Shown here: piece after piece, positions 34,951-43,049 of the stretch
Position numbering within the stretch: position 1 is the stretch's first letter
Layout: each line of letters begins with the position of its first letter
Assembly: GCA_964488865.1 (NCBI GenBank)
Contig: CAZAWR010000040.1
Location: 1 to 64,000 of the forward strand
DNA from: MWCO01 sp964488865
GTDB taxonomy: Bacteria; Myxococcota_A; Polyangia; Polyangiales; Polyangiaceae
Reading direction: 5' to 3'
Length of the DNA stretch: 64,000 bases
The notes under the pieces: generated by a model
Seen by the model: the letters and a program-made list of their open reading frames with translations, nothing else
Database searches by the model: none
What the model was told of the DNA's origin: nothing
Made by a program: the position numbers and the translations under genes

Positions 34951-35424
34951 GTGAATCTACTCGCCATGGAGCTACAGAACGTTCCGCCCGCACCTGGACG
35001 GGGCGAGGCCCCGACAACCACACAACCTGTCGAGGGAGCGCCGCCCGCACAAGGCGATGCCCCCCCGGGTGGTAGTGGTGGGCCGTTTGGTGGCATCGGC
35101 ATGATGCTCATCATGTTCCTGCCGATGATCCTCATCATCTTTTTCCTCAATCGATCCCAGGGCAAGAAGCAGCGTGACCTCGAATCGAAGCTGAAGAAGG
35201 GTGACCGTGTCATCACCTCGGGCGGCATGATCGGCCGCATCGCCGAGATCTCTCCCAACTCGAAGTACGTCAAGATCGAGATCACTGCGGGCGTGAAGAT
35301 CGAGTTCCTCAAGACCGCAATCCAGGGGCTGGACACGGGTGACGTCGCCGCGGTGTCCGCAAAGGACGCCTCCGACAAGACCGACAAGTCCGACAAGGAC
35401 AAGTCTGACAAGAACAAGAAGTGA
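34951..35424 (+). CDS. yajC: preprotein translocase accessory protein YajC
   Basis: A 157-residue YajC with the normal order: a Pro/Gly-rich N-terminal extension, one membrane helix (MMLIMFLPMILIIFFL), then the conserved cytoplasmic domain NRSQGKKQRDLESKLKKGD, ITSGGMIGRIAEI, YVKIEITAGVKIEFLKTAI. A Lys/Asp-rich tail ends it. YajC joins SecD and SecF in the holo-translocon and assists SecYEG export. The GTG start at 34951 has ggagg six bases upstream. secD follows after 25 bp. Confidence 0.95.
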   Translation: MNLLAMELQNVPPAPGRGEAPTTTQPVEGAPPAQGDAPPGGSGGPFGGIGMMLIMFLPMILIIFFLNRSQGKKQRDLESKLKKGDRVITSGGMIGRIAEISPNSKYVKIEITAGVKIEFLKTAIQGLDTGDVAAVSAKDASDKTDKSDKDKSDKNKK

Positions 35425-35449
35425 CCGCCGGGCCTCCGGCTTCCTCGTC

Positions 35450-37537
35450 ATGCTGCATAACATCCTGCAATTCGGTTTCCCCGCCCTCGGCCTCCTCTGT
35501 GCCGTAGGCGGCTACCTCAGCAAACCTCGCCGCTCGTCGCTCTGGACGGCTGCCACCGCGGGAGGTCTCGCTGGCGTCGCTGCCCACTACGAGTCCTTCT
35601 GGACCATGGTCACCCTCGTGTTGATCATGCTCTGGGCGGCAATTACGGCCTCGAAGCTGATCGACTTCGCCTGGCGCTTCAAGGCCGGCATGGTCGCCGT
35701 CGTCTTCCTCTTCGCCTTCCTGAGCTTCTGGCCCACCGTCTCGGCCATGAGCGGCGGAAAGGTTCCCTGCCCCCAGTACATCCGGGACAACGTCTCCTTC
35801 CGCCTCGTCGCTGGTCTCGACCTGCGCGGCGGCCTCCGGCTCGTCTACACGGTCGACGTCGCCGAGGCGATCCGCGACAAGCGTGACCGCTTCTACGACG
35901 AGATGCGCGGGTTGCTCGCCACCTCCTACGGTTTCCACGAGGGCGACAAGCTCCCCTCCCGCGAGGCCCTCGCCAAGCTGGTCGACAAGGTCGAGATGAC
36001 CAAGCCGAAGTCCGACGCCAGCACCATCATCGTCAAGTTCAAGGACCCTGCGGACGCCTCCAAGATCGACGAGCAGTTCAATCGCCGATTCCAGTACGAC
36101 ATGCAGATGATCAAGGACCCCACGGGGACCGAGTTCACCTACAAGATCAAGACGGATGTCGAGTCCCTCATCCGCGAGCGTGCGGTCACGCAGGCCAAGG
36201 AGACCATCAACCGCCGCGTCGACGAGCTCGGGTTGCGGGAAGCCTCGGTCGTGGTCCGGGACGAAGACATCATCATCGAGGTGCCTGGCGAGGACGAGAA
36301 GAGCTTCCAGGAGATCCGGGACATCATCAGCCGCACCGCGCGGCTCGAGTTCAAGATCCTCGACGACGATCAGGACTACATCGGCTCGCTCAAGGGCAAA
36401 GCCAGCGATGATCAGATGCCCGAGGGCGTGTCCCTCGACAACATGGAGAACGCGCCGGTTGGCAAGGGCAAGACCAACCCGGTCCACTACGCCACGGTGA
36501 ACAAGAAGGAAGGCGAGACGATGCAGGATGCTCGTGCTCGTCTCAAGGAGTTCCTCGAGAAGTTCGAGATGCCCAACGACCGGGAGCTCGGCTACGGCGT
36601 GCTGTACGAGACCGACCCCGACACGTTCCGGCAGTTCGAAAAGGGCTGGCGAACCTACTTCCTGTACTCCCGTGCGGACATCACGGGCGATCAGATCCGC
36701 GATGCCGCCGCGATGCCCGACCAGGACTCCTCCCTCGGCGGTTGGCACGTCGCCCTGACCTTCACGGACTCCGGAGGCGACCGTTTCGAGGAGATCACCG
36801 GCGCCAACGTGAAGCGTCGCTTCGCCATCATCCTCGACGAAAAGGTCGAAAGCGCACCCGTCATTCAGACACGGATCGCGGGTGGACACGCGCAGATCAC
36901 GATGGGGGCTTCCGACCCCCAGACCCAGCTGGAAGATTCGCGCAAGCTCGAGCTGGTGCTCCGGTCCGGCGCCCTGCCCGCGCCCATCACGCCCTCCAAC
37001 GAGCAGCGCATCGGGCCTTCCCTCGGGAGGGACTCGATCGCCCAAGGTGTGAAGGCCACGCTGGTCGGCTCCGTCCTCGTGCTCATCTTCATGTTCCTGT
37101 ACTACTCACGAGCCGGGCTCATTGCCGACCTCGCGGTGGTGGGAAACCTCTTCCTCCAGCTCGCCGTGCTCGCCAGCTTCGGAGCCTCCATGACTTTACC
37201 AGGCATAGCGGGCTTGGCCCTGACCCTCGGCATGTCCGTGGACGCCAACGTGCTCATCAACGAGCGCATACGCGAGGAGCTCCGCACTGGAAAGAGCCCG
37301 CGCGCGGCCGTCGAGGCAGGCTACGAAAAGGCCTTCTCCGCCATCATCGACGGCAACCTCACGACCCTGCTGTCCGCCCTCATCCTGGCCCAATACGGCA
37401 CCGGGCCGATCAAGGGGTTCGCGGTCACGCTCATGGTCGGCTTGATATCCAACCTGTTCACCGCCGTGTTCGCCACCCGCGTCGTGTTCGACTTCTTGGT
37501 TCGCTTCAGGAAGCTCAAGACGCTGCGGATGGGATGA
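35450..37537 (+). CDS. secD: protein-export membrane protein SecD
   Basis: A 695-residue SecD, the proton-driven partner of SecYEG that helps pull proteins out of the translocon. An N-terminal helix region is followed by the D1 signature DLRGGLRLVYTVD near residue 123. A large periplasmic P1 domain comes next, with a conserved strand region IVEVPGE-like (DIIIEVPGEDEKSF). The C-terminal RND-like domain starts near GPSLGRDSIAQG and includes GLALTLGMSVDANVLINERIREEL, the conserved Asp/Asn helix, and the DGNLTTLLSALIL segment. The protein is longer than E. coli SecD (615 residues), mostly through a larger periplasmic part. The ATG at 35450 lies 25 bp after yajC. Confidence 0.95.
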   Translation: MLHNILQFGFPALGLLCAVGGYLSKPRRSSLWTAATAGGLAGVAAHYESFWTMVTLVLIMLWAAITASKLIDFAWRFKAGMVAVVFLFAFLSFWPTVSAMSGGKVPCPQYIRDNVSFRLVAGLDLRGGLRLVYTVDVAEAIRDKRDRFYDEMRGLLATSYGFHEGDKLPSREALAKLVDKVEMTKPKSDASTIIVKFKDPADASKIDEQFNRRFQYDMQMIKDPTGTEFTYKIKTDVESLIRERAVTQAKETINRRVDELGLREASVVVRDEDIIIEVPGEDEKSFQEIRDIISRTARLEFKILDDDQDYIGSLKGKASDDQMPEGVSLDNMENAPVGKGKTNPVHYATVNKKEGETMQDARARLKEFLEKFEMPNDRELGYGVLYETDPDTFRQFEKGWRTYFLYSRADITGDQIRDAAAMPDQDSSLGGWHVALTFTDSGGDRFEEITGANVKRRFAIILDEKVESAPVIQTRIAGGHAQITMGASDPQTQLEDSRKLELVLRSGALPAPITPSNEQRIGPSLGRDSIAQGVKATLVGSVLVLIFMFLYYSRAGLIADLAVVGNLFLQLAVLASFGASMTLPGIAGLALTLGMSVDANVLINERIREELRTGKSPRAAVEAGYEKAFSAIIDGNLTTLLSALILAQYGTGPIKGFAVTLMVGLISNLFTAVFATRVVFDFLVRFRKLKTLRMG

Positions 37538-37549
37538 GGGAGGCCGAGC

Positions 37550-38785
37550 ATGGAATTCTTCAAACCAGGTCGCTACTTCAACTTCATGAGCCAGAAGAAC
37601 ATCTGGCTCGTCATCAGCGTCGGCATTTGCCTGACCTCGATCGTCATGCTCTTCACCAAGGGCTTGAACTTCGGCACCGACTTCCGCGGGGGCACCGAGA
37701 TCGAGCTCGCCTTCAAGAAGCAAGTCGCCCCCAACGACATCCGCGTCGCTGTCCAGAAGCTCGGCTTCAGCCAGCCTGACGTCATCCACGTCCAGGACGA
37801 CGAGAACCCGCACCGCTACCTGCTCCGCGTCCAGGAGGTTTCCGCGATCGACGAAGCCGTACAGGCCAAGATCCAGGACGCGCTTTGCTTCGCATCCGCC
37901 ACGGGTGGCGCGCTTCCTGAGGACCGCTGCCCCAAGGCCAAGCAGCCCACCGAGCTGAAGGTCTCCCCTGGCGGCGACAAGATCTCCCTGCGTTACGACA
38001 AAGAACCCGACCTCGCCCACATCACCGCCGCCATCAAGACCGTCGAAGGTGTGGAGATCCGGGTCGGCGAGAACAATCCGCAGATCGTCAGCGCTCGCGA
38101 CCAAAAAGTCGAAATCCAGCTCAAGTCCAAAGGCGACCAGCTCATGGACGGCCTGCGAACCTCTCTCGGCGCCGACACCGTCCCCGACGCCCCCATGCGC
38201 GTCGAGTGGGTCGGCCCCAAAGCCGGCAAGCTCCTGCGCGACGCCGCCCTCAAGAGCGTGGGCATCGCCATCATCTTCATCATGGCGTACGTCGCCTTCC
38301 GGTTCGACATGCGCTTCGCCCCAGGCGCGATCATCGCCCTGGTCCACGACGTCATCATCGTGACCGGCATCTTCGTCATCACCGGCCGTGAGTTCACCCT
38401 CATCACCGTCGCCGCACTGCTGACCCTCGTCGGCTACTCGGTCAACGACACCGTGGTCGTCTACGACCGCATCCGAGAGAACCTCGGCAAGCACCGGGGC
38501 AAGACCTTCCCGGACATCATCAACATCAGCGTGTCCGAGGTCATCTCGCGCACCATCCTGACCTCCGGCACCACCTTGCTCACCCTGGCCTCCTTCCTCG
38601 TGCTCGGCACCGGCGCCATCAAGGACTTCGCCTTCGCCCTGTTCCTCGGCATCATCGTCGGCACCTACTCCTCGATCTACATCGCCGCCCCCGTCACCGA
38701 GTTCATCGACCGTCGCATCTTCGGCGGCACCAAGTCCCCAGGCCAGAAGCCGCGTCCTCAGAAGCGCGAAGCGGCCGTGGTCTGA
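37550..38785 (+). CDS. secF: protein-export membrane protein SecF
   Basis: A 411-residue SecF, about 90 residues longer than E. coli SecF. It starts with a short N-terminal helix and the signature GLNFGTDFRGGTEIELAFKK. The extra length is a periplasmic insert (LCFASATGGALPEDRCPKAK) that carries two Cys. The RND-type core has RVEWVGPKAGKLLRDAALKS, YVAFRFDMRFAPGAIIALVHD, LTLVGYSVNDTVVVYDRIREN with the conserved Asp pair, and TSGTTLLTLASFLVLG. It starts 12 bp after secD with gggagg upstream and forms the SecDF complex with it. Confidence 0.95.
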   Translation: MEFFKPGRYFNFMSQKNIWLVISVGICLTSIVMLFTKGLNFGTDFRGGTEIELAFKKQVAPNDIRVAVQKLGFSQPDVIHVQDDENPHRYLLRVQEVSAIDEAVQAKIQDALCFASATGGALPEDRCPKAKQPTELKVSPGGDKISLRYDKEPDLAHITAAIKTVEGVEIRVGENNPQIVSARDQKVEIQLKSKGDQLMDGLRTSLGADTVPDAPMRVEWVGPKAGKLLRDAALKSVGIAIIFIMAYVAFRFDMRFAPGAIIALVHDVIIVTGIFVITGREFTLITVAALLTLVGYSVNDTVVVYDRIRENLGKHRGKTFPDIINISVSEVISRTILTSGTTLLTLASFLVLGTGAIKDFAFALFLGIIVGTYSSIYIAAPVTEFIDRRIFGGTKSPGQKPRPQKREAAVV

Positions 38786-38793
38786 CGGTTTTC

Positions 38794-40473
38794 GTGCTCC
38801 CATCCCCTGCCTCCGACTCCGTCCGACGTCTCGCGAGCGCGCTGCGCATCACCACGACCTTCGCCGACCTGCTCGAACGTCGAGGATTCCAGGACGACGA
38901 TCGAACGCGCACGTTTCTCGACCCCAAGCTCGCACAGCTCACGTCGCCCGCGGAGATGGCGGACCGGGCGGCGGCGGTCGACCGGATTTCTCGCGCCGTG
39001 CGCCAGGGCGAGCCGATCGTGCTGTTCGGGGACTACGACTGCGATGGCATCACGTCCGTGACCATCCTCACGGAGGTGATCCGCACGTTACGGGGGAGTG
39101 TGCAGCCGATCGTCGCCAACCGCTTTCAGGGCGGTTACGGGTTGAGTGACCTCGCGGTGGACCGCGTCCTTTCCCTGCGACCCACCCTGCTCATCACTTG
39201 TGACTGCGGCTCGAGCGACCATGATCGGCTCGAACGCCTGAAGAAGCACGGTGTCGACGTCGTGGTGATCGATCACCACCTGGTTCCCTCGGACGCGTTG
39301 CCGGCGTTGGCCTTTCTGAACCCGCGACGTCCGGACTGCGGGTTTGCCTACAAGCACCTGGCGTCTTGTGGGCTTGCGTTGAGCCTTGCGGCGGGATTGC
39401 GGGCGGAGATGTCGCCCGGCATGGACATGCGGCCGTGGCTGGACCTGGTTGCCCTGGGCACGGTGGCGGACATGGTCCCGCTCGACGGGGACAACCGGGC
39501 ACTGGTTCGTGCGGGCATGCGCGTGATGGAGCAGGGACAGCGCACGGGTCTTCGGGCTCTCGCCGAGGTCGCGCGCGTCACGCTTTCCAACGTGACGTCC
39601 GAGACCATTTCCTTCGATGTGGCGCCTCGCATCAACGCCCCGGGCCGGCTTGGGCACCCGCAGGACGCGCTCGACCTGTTGCTTGCGACGGACGTGGTGC
39701 AGGCGCGGGGTTTGGCAGCGAAGGTCGAGGCCGCGCGCACCGAGCGCAGGCGGATTCAGGAGCAAATCCTGGTCGAGGCGATGAAGGACATCGAGGACCA
39801 CGGGTGGGCGGACGCACCGGGGTTGGTGCTTGCACGGCCGTCGTGGCATCCGGGTGTGGTGGGCATCGTGGCTTCGCAGCTCGTGGAGCAGTTCGGCCGG
39901 CCGGCGGCGGTCATCGGCTTCGATGCGGGCGTGGGTCGGGGCTCGGTGCGCGGGCCTGCGGGCGTGTCCGTGTACGACCTTCTTTGCGCGAGCCGTGAGG
40001 CGCCCATCCTATTCGGCGGGCACCATGCCGCGGCGGGCATCACCATCGAGCCGTCGGTGGTTTCGAGATTTCGCGACCTGTTCATGGCGGCGGCCCAGCA
40101 GGCGATGCCATCGGGAGCGTCCCTTCCCACGTACGAAGCCGAGGTATTGCTCGACGCGGGGGACAAGGTCGTCGACGTGGTGAACGATCTGACTTGGCTC
40201 GAGCCGTGTGGAGTGTCGAACGAGGTTCCCCGTCTCGGGTTGCAGGGGGCGCAGGTGGTGCGTTCTCAGGAGGTGCGAGGCGGGCACTTGCAGGTGCAGT
40301 TGTCTTTGCCTTCGGGGTCGTTGCTCTACGGGTTCGGGCCGCGGATGGGCCCGCTTGCCCGGCAGCTGCGTGCGGGCATGCGGGTGCGGGCGACGGGCAC
40401 ATTGCGGCGGGACGGCTTTCGCGGGGGTGATGCGGTCGCCTTCGGGCTATCGATGCTCGAGATCGACCTCTGA
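38794..40473 (+). CDS. recJ: single-stranded-DNA-specific exonuclease RecJ
   Basis: A 559-residue RecJ, a 5'-3' ssDNA exonuclease for mismatch, base-excision and recombination repair. It has the DHH core: GDYDCDGITSVTIL near residue 79 (motif I), VVVIDHHLVP (motif III, DHH) and LGTVADMVPL (motif IV). The linker APRINAPGRLGHP follows, then DHHA1 with FGGHHAAAGITIEP, and a C-terminal OB-like part. All metal-binding Asp/His are visible. It begins at GTG, 8 bp after secF. The coupling of recJ to secDF is frequent in bacteria. Confidence 0.94.
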   Translation: MLPSPASDSVRRLASALRITTTFADLLERRGFQDDDRTRTFLDPKLAQLTSPAEMADRAAAVDRISRAVRQGEPIVLFGDYDCDGITSVTILTEVIRTLRGSVQPIVANRFQGGYGLSDLAVDRVLSLRPTLLITCDCGSSDHDRLERLKKHGVDVVVIDHHLVPSDALPALAFLNPRRPDCGFAYKHLASCGLALSLAAGLRAEMSPGMDMRPWLDLVALGTVADMVPLDGDNRALVRAGMRVMEQGQRTGLRALAEVARVTLSNVTSETISFDVAPRINAPGRLGHPQDALDLLLATDVVQARGLAAKVEAARTERRRIQEQILVEAMKDIEDHGWADAPGLVLARPSWHPGVVGIVASQLVEQFGRPAAVIGFDAGVGRGSVRGPAGVSVYDLLCASREAPILFGGHHAAAGITIEPSVVSRFRDLFMAAAQQAMPSGASLPTYEAEVLLDAGDKVVDVVNDLTWLEPCGVSNEVPRLGLQGAQVVRSQEVRGGHLQVQLSLPSGSLLYGFGPRMGPLARQLRAGMRVRATGTLRRDGFRGGDAVAFGLSMLEIDL

Positions 40474-40479
40474 CGCGGA

Positions 40480-41646
40480 TTACCCCTGGACGACGGGGAT
40501 GCGTCGCTTCTGAGGTTCCGGTTCTGGGCGTTCGGGACGGGAGGGTTCGGGAAGGCCGGCGGCTTCTCGCTCTTCCTTGGCCTTGAGCTGACGCCAGTAG
40601 CAGTAGAGGTTCTCGAAGCGGCTGCCAGTGTAAGCGAAGGAGGTCCAGGAGCAGCCGCCGCGGCAGATTTCGGCGTAGTCGCACTTCGCGCAGTAGCCCG
40701 TGAGCTGCTCGAGTTGGAAGTCGCGGTTGTAGGCGAAGGCGCCTTTTCGGTACCAGATCTCGCGCAGCGGGGTCTCGCGGATGTTGCCTTCGAGGAAGCG
40801 GTCTTCGTCGTTCATGGCGGAGGGCAGGGACAGGCAGCCCTTGATGCCGCCGTTGCTTTCGATGCCGATGACGGAGCAGCCTGCGGTGCAGCCCACCCAG
40901 AAGGGGATCGCGCCGCCGGAGTCCCGCAGGTGCTCTTCGGGGTCACCGTAGTAGCCGACGTTGTGAGCGGGGAAGACCTTGGGGCGGCCTTTCAAGGCGC
41001 ATAGCTCGGCGAGCTTGGGCACCATGACGAGCACGTCTTCGGGCTCCATGCACAGGTCGCGGTGGTCGGCCATGTTGCCCGTGGGGTTGCCGAGCTGCAC
41101 CTGCCAGCGATCGACGCCGTGGTCGATCAGCATTTGGCGCAGCTGGTCGAGCTCGTGCAGGTTCTTTCTGTGGACGACAGTGATGACGGACGCGGTCAGG
41201 CCCATCTGCTTGCAGTGGTCGATGCAGTTCCAGATGTGTTTCCAGTGGCCGGGTTCGCGCCTGACGTACGTGTGGGTTTCCTCGAGTCCGTCGATGCTGA
41301 AGGCGGCGCTTTCGAGGCCGACGGCGAGGGCGGTCTTGGTGGTGTCCTTGTTCCAGGCCTTACCGTTGGTGACCATGTTGGTCTTGACGCCCAGGTCGAC
41401 GAGAGTCGAGCAGATGAGGGGCCAGTCTTTTCGCAGGAGAGGCTCGCCGCCCGAGAGGGTGAGGTTGCGGCACTTGAGGTCTGCGAGGTCCTTGCACAGC
41501 TTCAGGGCTTCGGGTGTGGTGAGCTCGTCGGAGCGCTTCTTCCCGGCACGCGAACCACAGTGCCGGCAGTTCAGGTTGCACTTGAGCGTGAGCTCCCAGA
41601 CGGCGAGGCGTGGGATGTACCCGAACTTTTTGAGAAGCTTGATCAT
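40480..41646 (-). CDS. radical SAM/SPASM enzyme, probable peptide maturase
   Basis: A 388-residue protein with a complete radical SAM core: CNLNCRHC (Cys23, Cys27, Cys30) and the SAM-binding GGEP (66-69). The C-terminus is a SPASM domain able to hold two auxiliary 4Fe-4S clusters, with Cys253, Cys257, Cys271, Cys319, Cys322, Cys328, Cys332 and Cys349 (GYCAKC then ICRGGC). This is the arrangement of maturases that modify Tyr, Cys and other residues of ribosomal peptides. The start region MIKLLKKFGYIPRLAVWE lacks a clear RRE (RiPP-recognition) domain. It is divergent, 447 bp away, from a secreted Tyr/Cys repeat protein (42094-42969), the best candidate substrate. Its stop lies 6 bp from recJ's end. 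Confidence 0.93.
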   Translation of the reverse strand: MIKLLKKFGYIPRLAVWELTLKCNLNCRHCGSRAGKKRSDELTTPEALKLCKDLADLKCRNLTLSGGEPLLRKDWPLICSTLVDLGVKTNMVTNGKAWNKDTTKTALAVGLESAAFSIDGLEETHTYVRREPGHWKHIWNCIDHCKQMGLTASVITVVHRKNLHELDQLRQMLIDHGVDRWQVQLGNPTGNMADHRDLCMEPEDVLVMVPKLAELCALKGRPKVFPAHNVGYYGDPEEHLRDSGGAIPFWVGCTAGCSVIGIESNGGIKGCLSLPSAMNDEDRFLEGNIRETPLREIWYRKGAFAYNRDFQLEQLTGYCAKCDYAEICRGGCSWTSFAYTGSRFENLYCYWRQLKAKEEREAAGLPEPSRPERPEPEPQKRRIPVVQG

Positions 41647-41689
41647 GAATGGTTCTCCGTCGTGGGATGCCGGCAAAGGAGCATACCGC

Positions 41690-41737
41690 TAGTCCCAAAC
41701 CAAGCAATGTTCGAAGAACGTGCTTGGGTTTGGGGCT
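41690..41737. repeat. imperfect hairpin related to the 106-bp repeat
   Basis: tagtcccaaac-caagca and tgcttggg-tttggggcta form long imperfect arms with one mismatch and one bulge, closing on a GTTC-GAA-GAAC inner stem. The arms resemble the right-hand stem of the neighbouring 106-bp element, suggesting a shared origin. It lies just upstream of the radical SAM start. Confidence 0.7.
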
Positions 41738-41753
41738 ATCCGCGCCGAAGGCG

Positions 41754-41859
41754 AGGCGTTTTGGGGTGAGCCGCGGTGAGCGCGGCGAGGGGGCTTTGCG
41801 AAAGCCCCCTTAGAAAAACCTAGACCCAAAGCAGCGCGAAGCGCTTGATTTGGGTCTAG
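41754..41859. repeat. 106-bp dispersed two-hairpin repeat, copy 2
   Basis: Same length and nearly identical to 21155-21260. The first stem is GGGGGCTTT-GCG-AAAGCCCCC (41789-41809; perfect, only the loop differs from copy 1). The second stem is TAGACCCAAA ... TTTGGGTCTA, perfect here, with an inner AGCGC-GAA-GCGCT stem. This copy lies in the divergent gap between the radical SAM gene and the Tyr/Cys repeat gene. Confidence 0.9.
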
Positions 41860-42029
41860 TGCAACCGGGAGACCAACGCGTCGGAGGCGGTTGCGGGCGG
41901 ACATGGACGCTCCGGATCGCACCTTTTTTCCGCCTCGTCATGCCACTGTGTGCCAGACACTGGCGCGCGGATCAGGCGGTCCGCCAGGAGGTGCGGGCCT
42001 GTCGTCTGCGATCGGGCTGATTTACCCAT

Positions 42030-42060
42030 GGCTCGGATGGAACGAGCCGTGCATAATTGC
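42030..42060 (+). promoter_or_regulatory. candidate promoter/operator of the repeat-protein gene
   Basis: A 6-bp hairpin GGCTCG-GATGGAA-CGAGCC (42030-42048) is followed directly by gcataattgc (42051-42060), the most AT-rich hexamer region before the gene (cATAATt resembles a -10 box). It lies 34-64 bp before the ATG at 42094, which has gggagg six bases upstream. No other gene is visible in 41860-42093. Confidence 0.35.
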
Positions 42061-42093
42061 AACCCTGTAGCAGTCTATTTTGGGAGGCATCCG

Positions 42094-42969
42094 ATGGGCA
42101 TCAATCCTCATGCATTGCAAGCGAAGGCCTACTTGGAGGAACTGTGCGGCGCGATAGACCGCAAGGAGAAGCTGGTCCGGCGTCGGGAGTGGTGGAAGAC
42201 CCCGTTGCTGATCCCGGCGGCGATGGGGCTTGCGATGGGCCTGGGCTGCAGCGGCTCGGTCGAGAAGCCCGCCGAGGATGCCGAGGTCTGCGACAACGGG
42301 ACGGACGACGACGACGACGGGAAGATCGATTGTGCGGACAGCGACTGCGCGGACTTTGCGGGATGCACGAGCTCCGCGCTGTACGCGGCGCCAGTGTCGG
42401 AGATCTGCGACAACGGGATAGACGACGACGGGGACGGCAAGGTCGACTGTTCGGACGGGGACTGTGCGTCGTATGCGGGGTGCATCTCGGCCGAGTACGC
42501 GGCGCCCTTCGAGAACTGCACGAACCAGCAGGACGATGACGGGGACGGCAAGGTCGACTGCGACGATGCGGATTGCTACGAGGATGCCGCGTGCATGCCT
42601 GCGCCGGCTTACATGGCGCCGATCGAGTTCGACTGCAGCAACGGGACGGACGACGACGGGGACGCCAAGATCGACTGCGCGGACGAGGACTGCTTCGGTG
42701 ATGTGGCGTGCGGGTCGGCGGAGTACGCGGCGCCGTTCGAGGCGCAGTGTGCGGATCAGAATGACAACGACTTCGACGGGAAGGTCGATTGTGAGGACGA
42801 GGACTGCTTCGAGGACATCGCGTGTCAGGGGGCGCCGGCCTACATGGCGCCGATGGAGTCCGACTGCAGCAACCAGGCGGACGACGACGGGGACCAGAAG
42901 GTGGACTGCGCGGACGAGGATTGCTTCGACGATCCGGTCTGCGACACGGCGATGTACGCCGCGCCTTGA
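42094..42969 (+). CDS. secreted protein with six Cys/Asp repeats, each ending in Tyr-x-Ala-Pro
   Basis: A 291-residue protein. Residues 1-36 are a charged, amphipathic leader-like stretch (start MGINPHALQAKAYLEELC). A hydrophobic segment follows (LLIPAAMGLAMGLGC), with a possible lipidated Cys52 in a weak lipobox. Six repeats begin at Cys66, 104, 142, 181, 219 and 258. Each has a C-N-x-DDDGDGK-x-DC loop typical of Ca-binding acidic repeats, four Cys in constant positions, and an invariant Tyr-(Ala/Met)-Ala-Pro at Tyr97, 135, 173, 211, 250 and 288, spaced 38-39 residues. The last copy ends exactly at the C-terminus. Acidic Cys repeats alone are common in myxobacteria; the fixed Y-x-A-P is not one I know. 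It faces a radical SAM/SPASM gene, so radical-SAM modification of the Tyr sites is a credible hypothesis. Confidence 0.9.
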   Translation: MGINPHALQAKAYLEELCGAIDRKEKLVRRREWWKTPLLIPAAMGLAMGLGCSGSVEKPAEDAEVCDNGTDDDDDGKIDCADSDCADFAGCTSSALYAAPVSEICDNGIDDDGDGKVDCSDGDCASYAGCISAEYAAPFENCTNQQDDDGDGKVDCDDADCYEDAACMPAPAYMAPIEFDCSNGTDDDGDAKIDCADEDCFGDVACGSAEYAAPFEAQCADQNDNDFDGKVDCEDEDCFEDIACQGAPAYMAPMESDCSNQADDDGDQKVDCADEDCFDDPVCDTAMYAAP

Positions 42970-43049
42970 CGGGAAATACCCAGGGCTCCGGGGCACTTCG
43001 TTGTAGGACTTGATTCCGGGGCCCAAAGATTGTTCGCTGCGTCCCGCGC

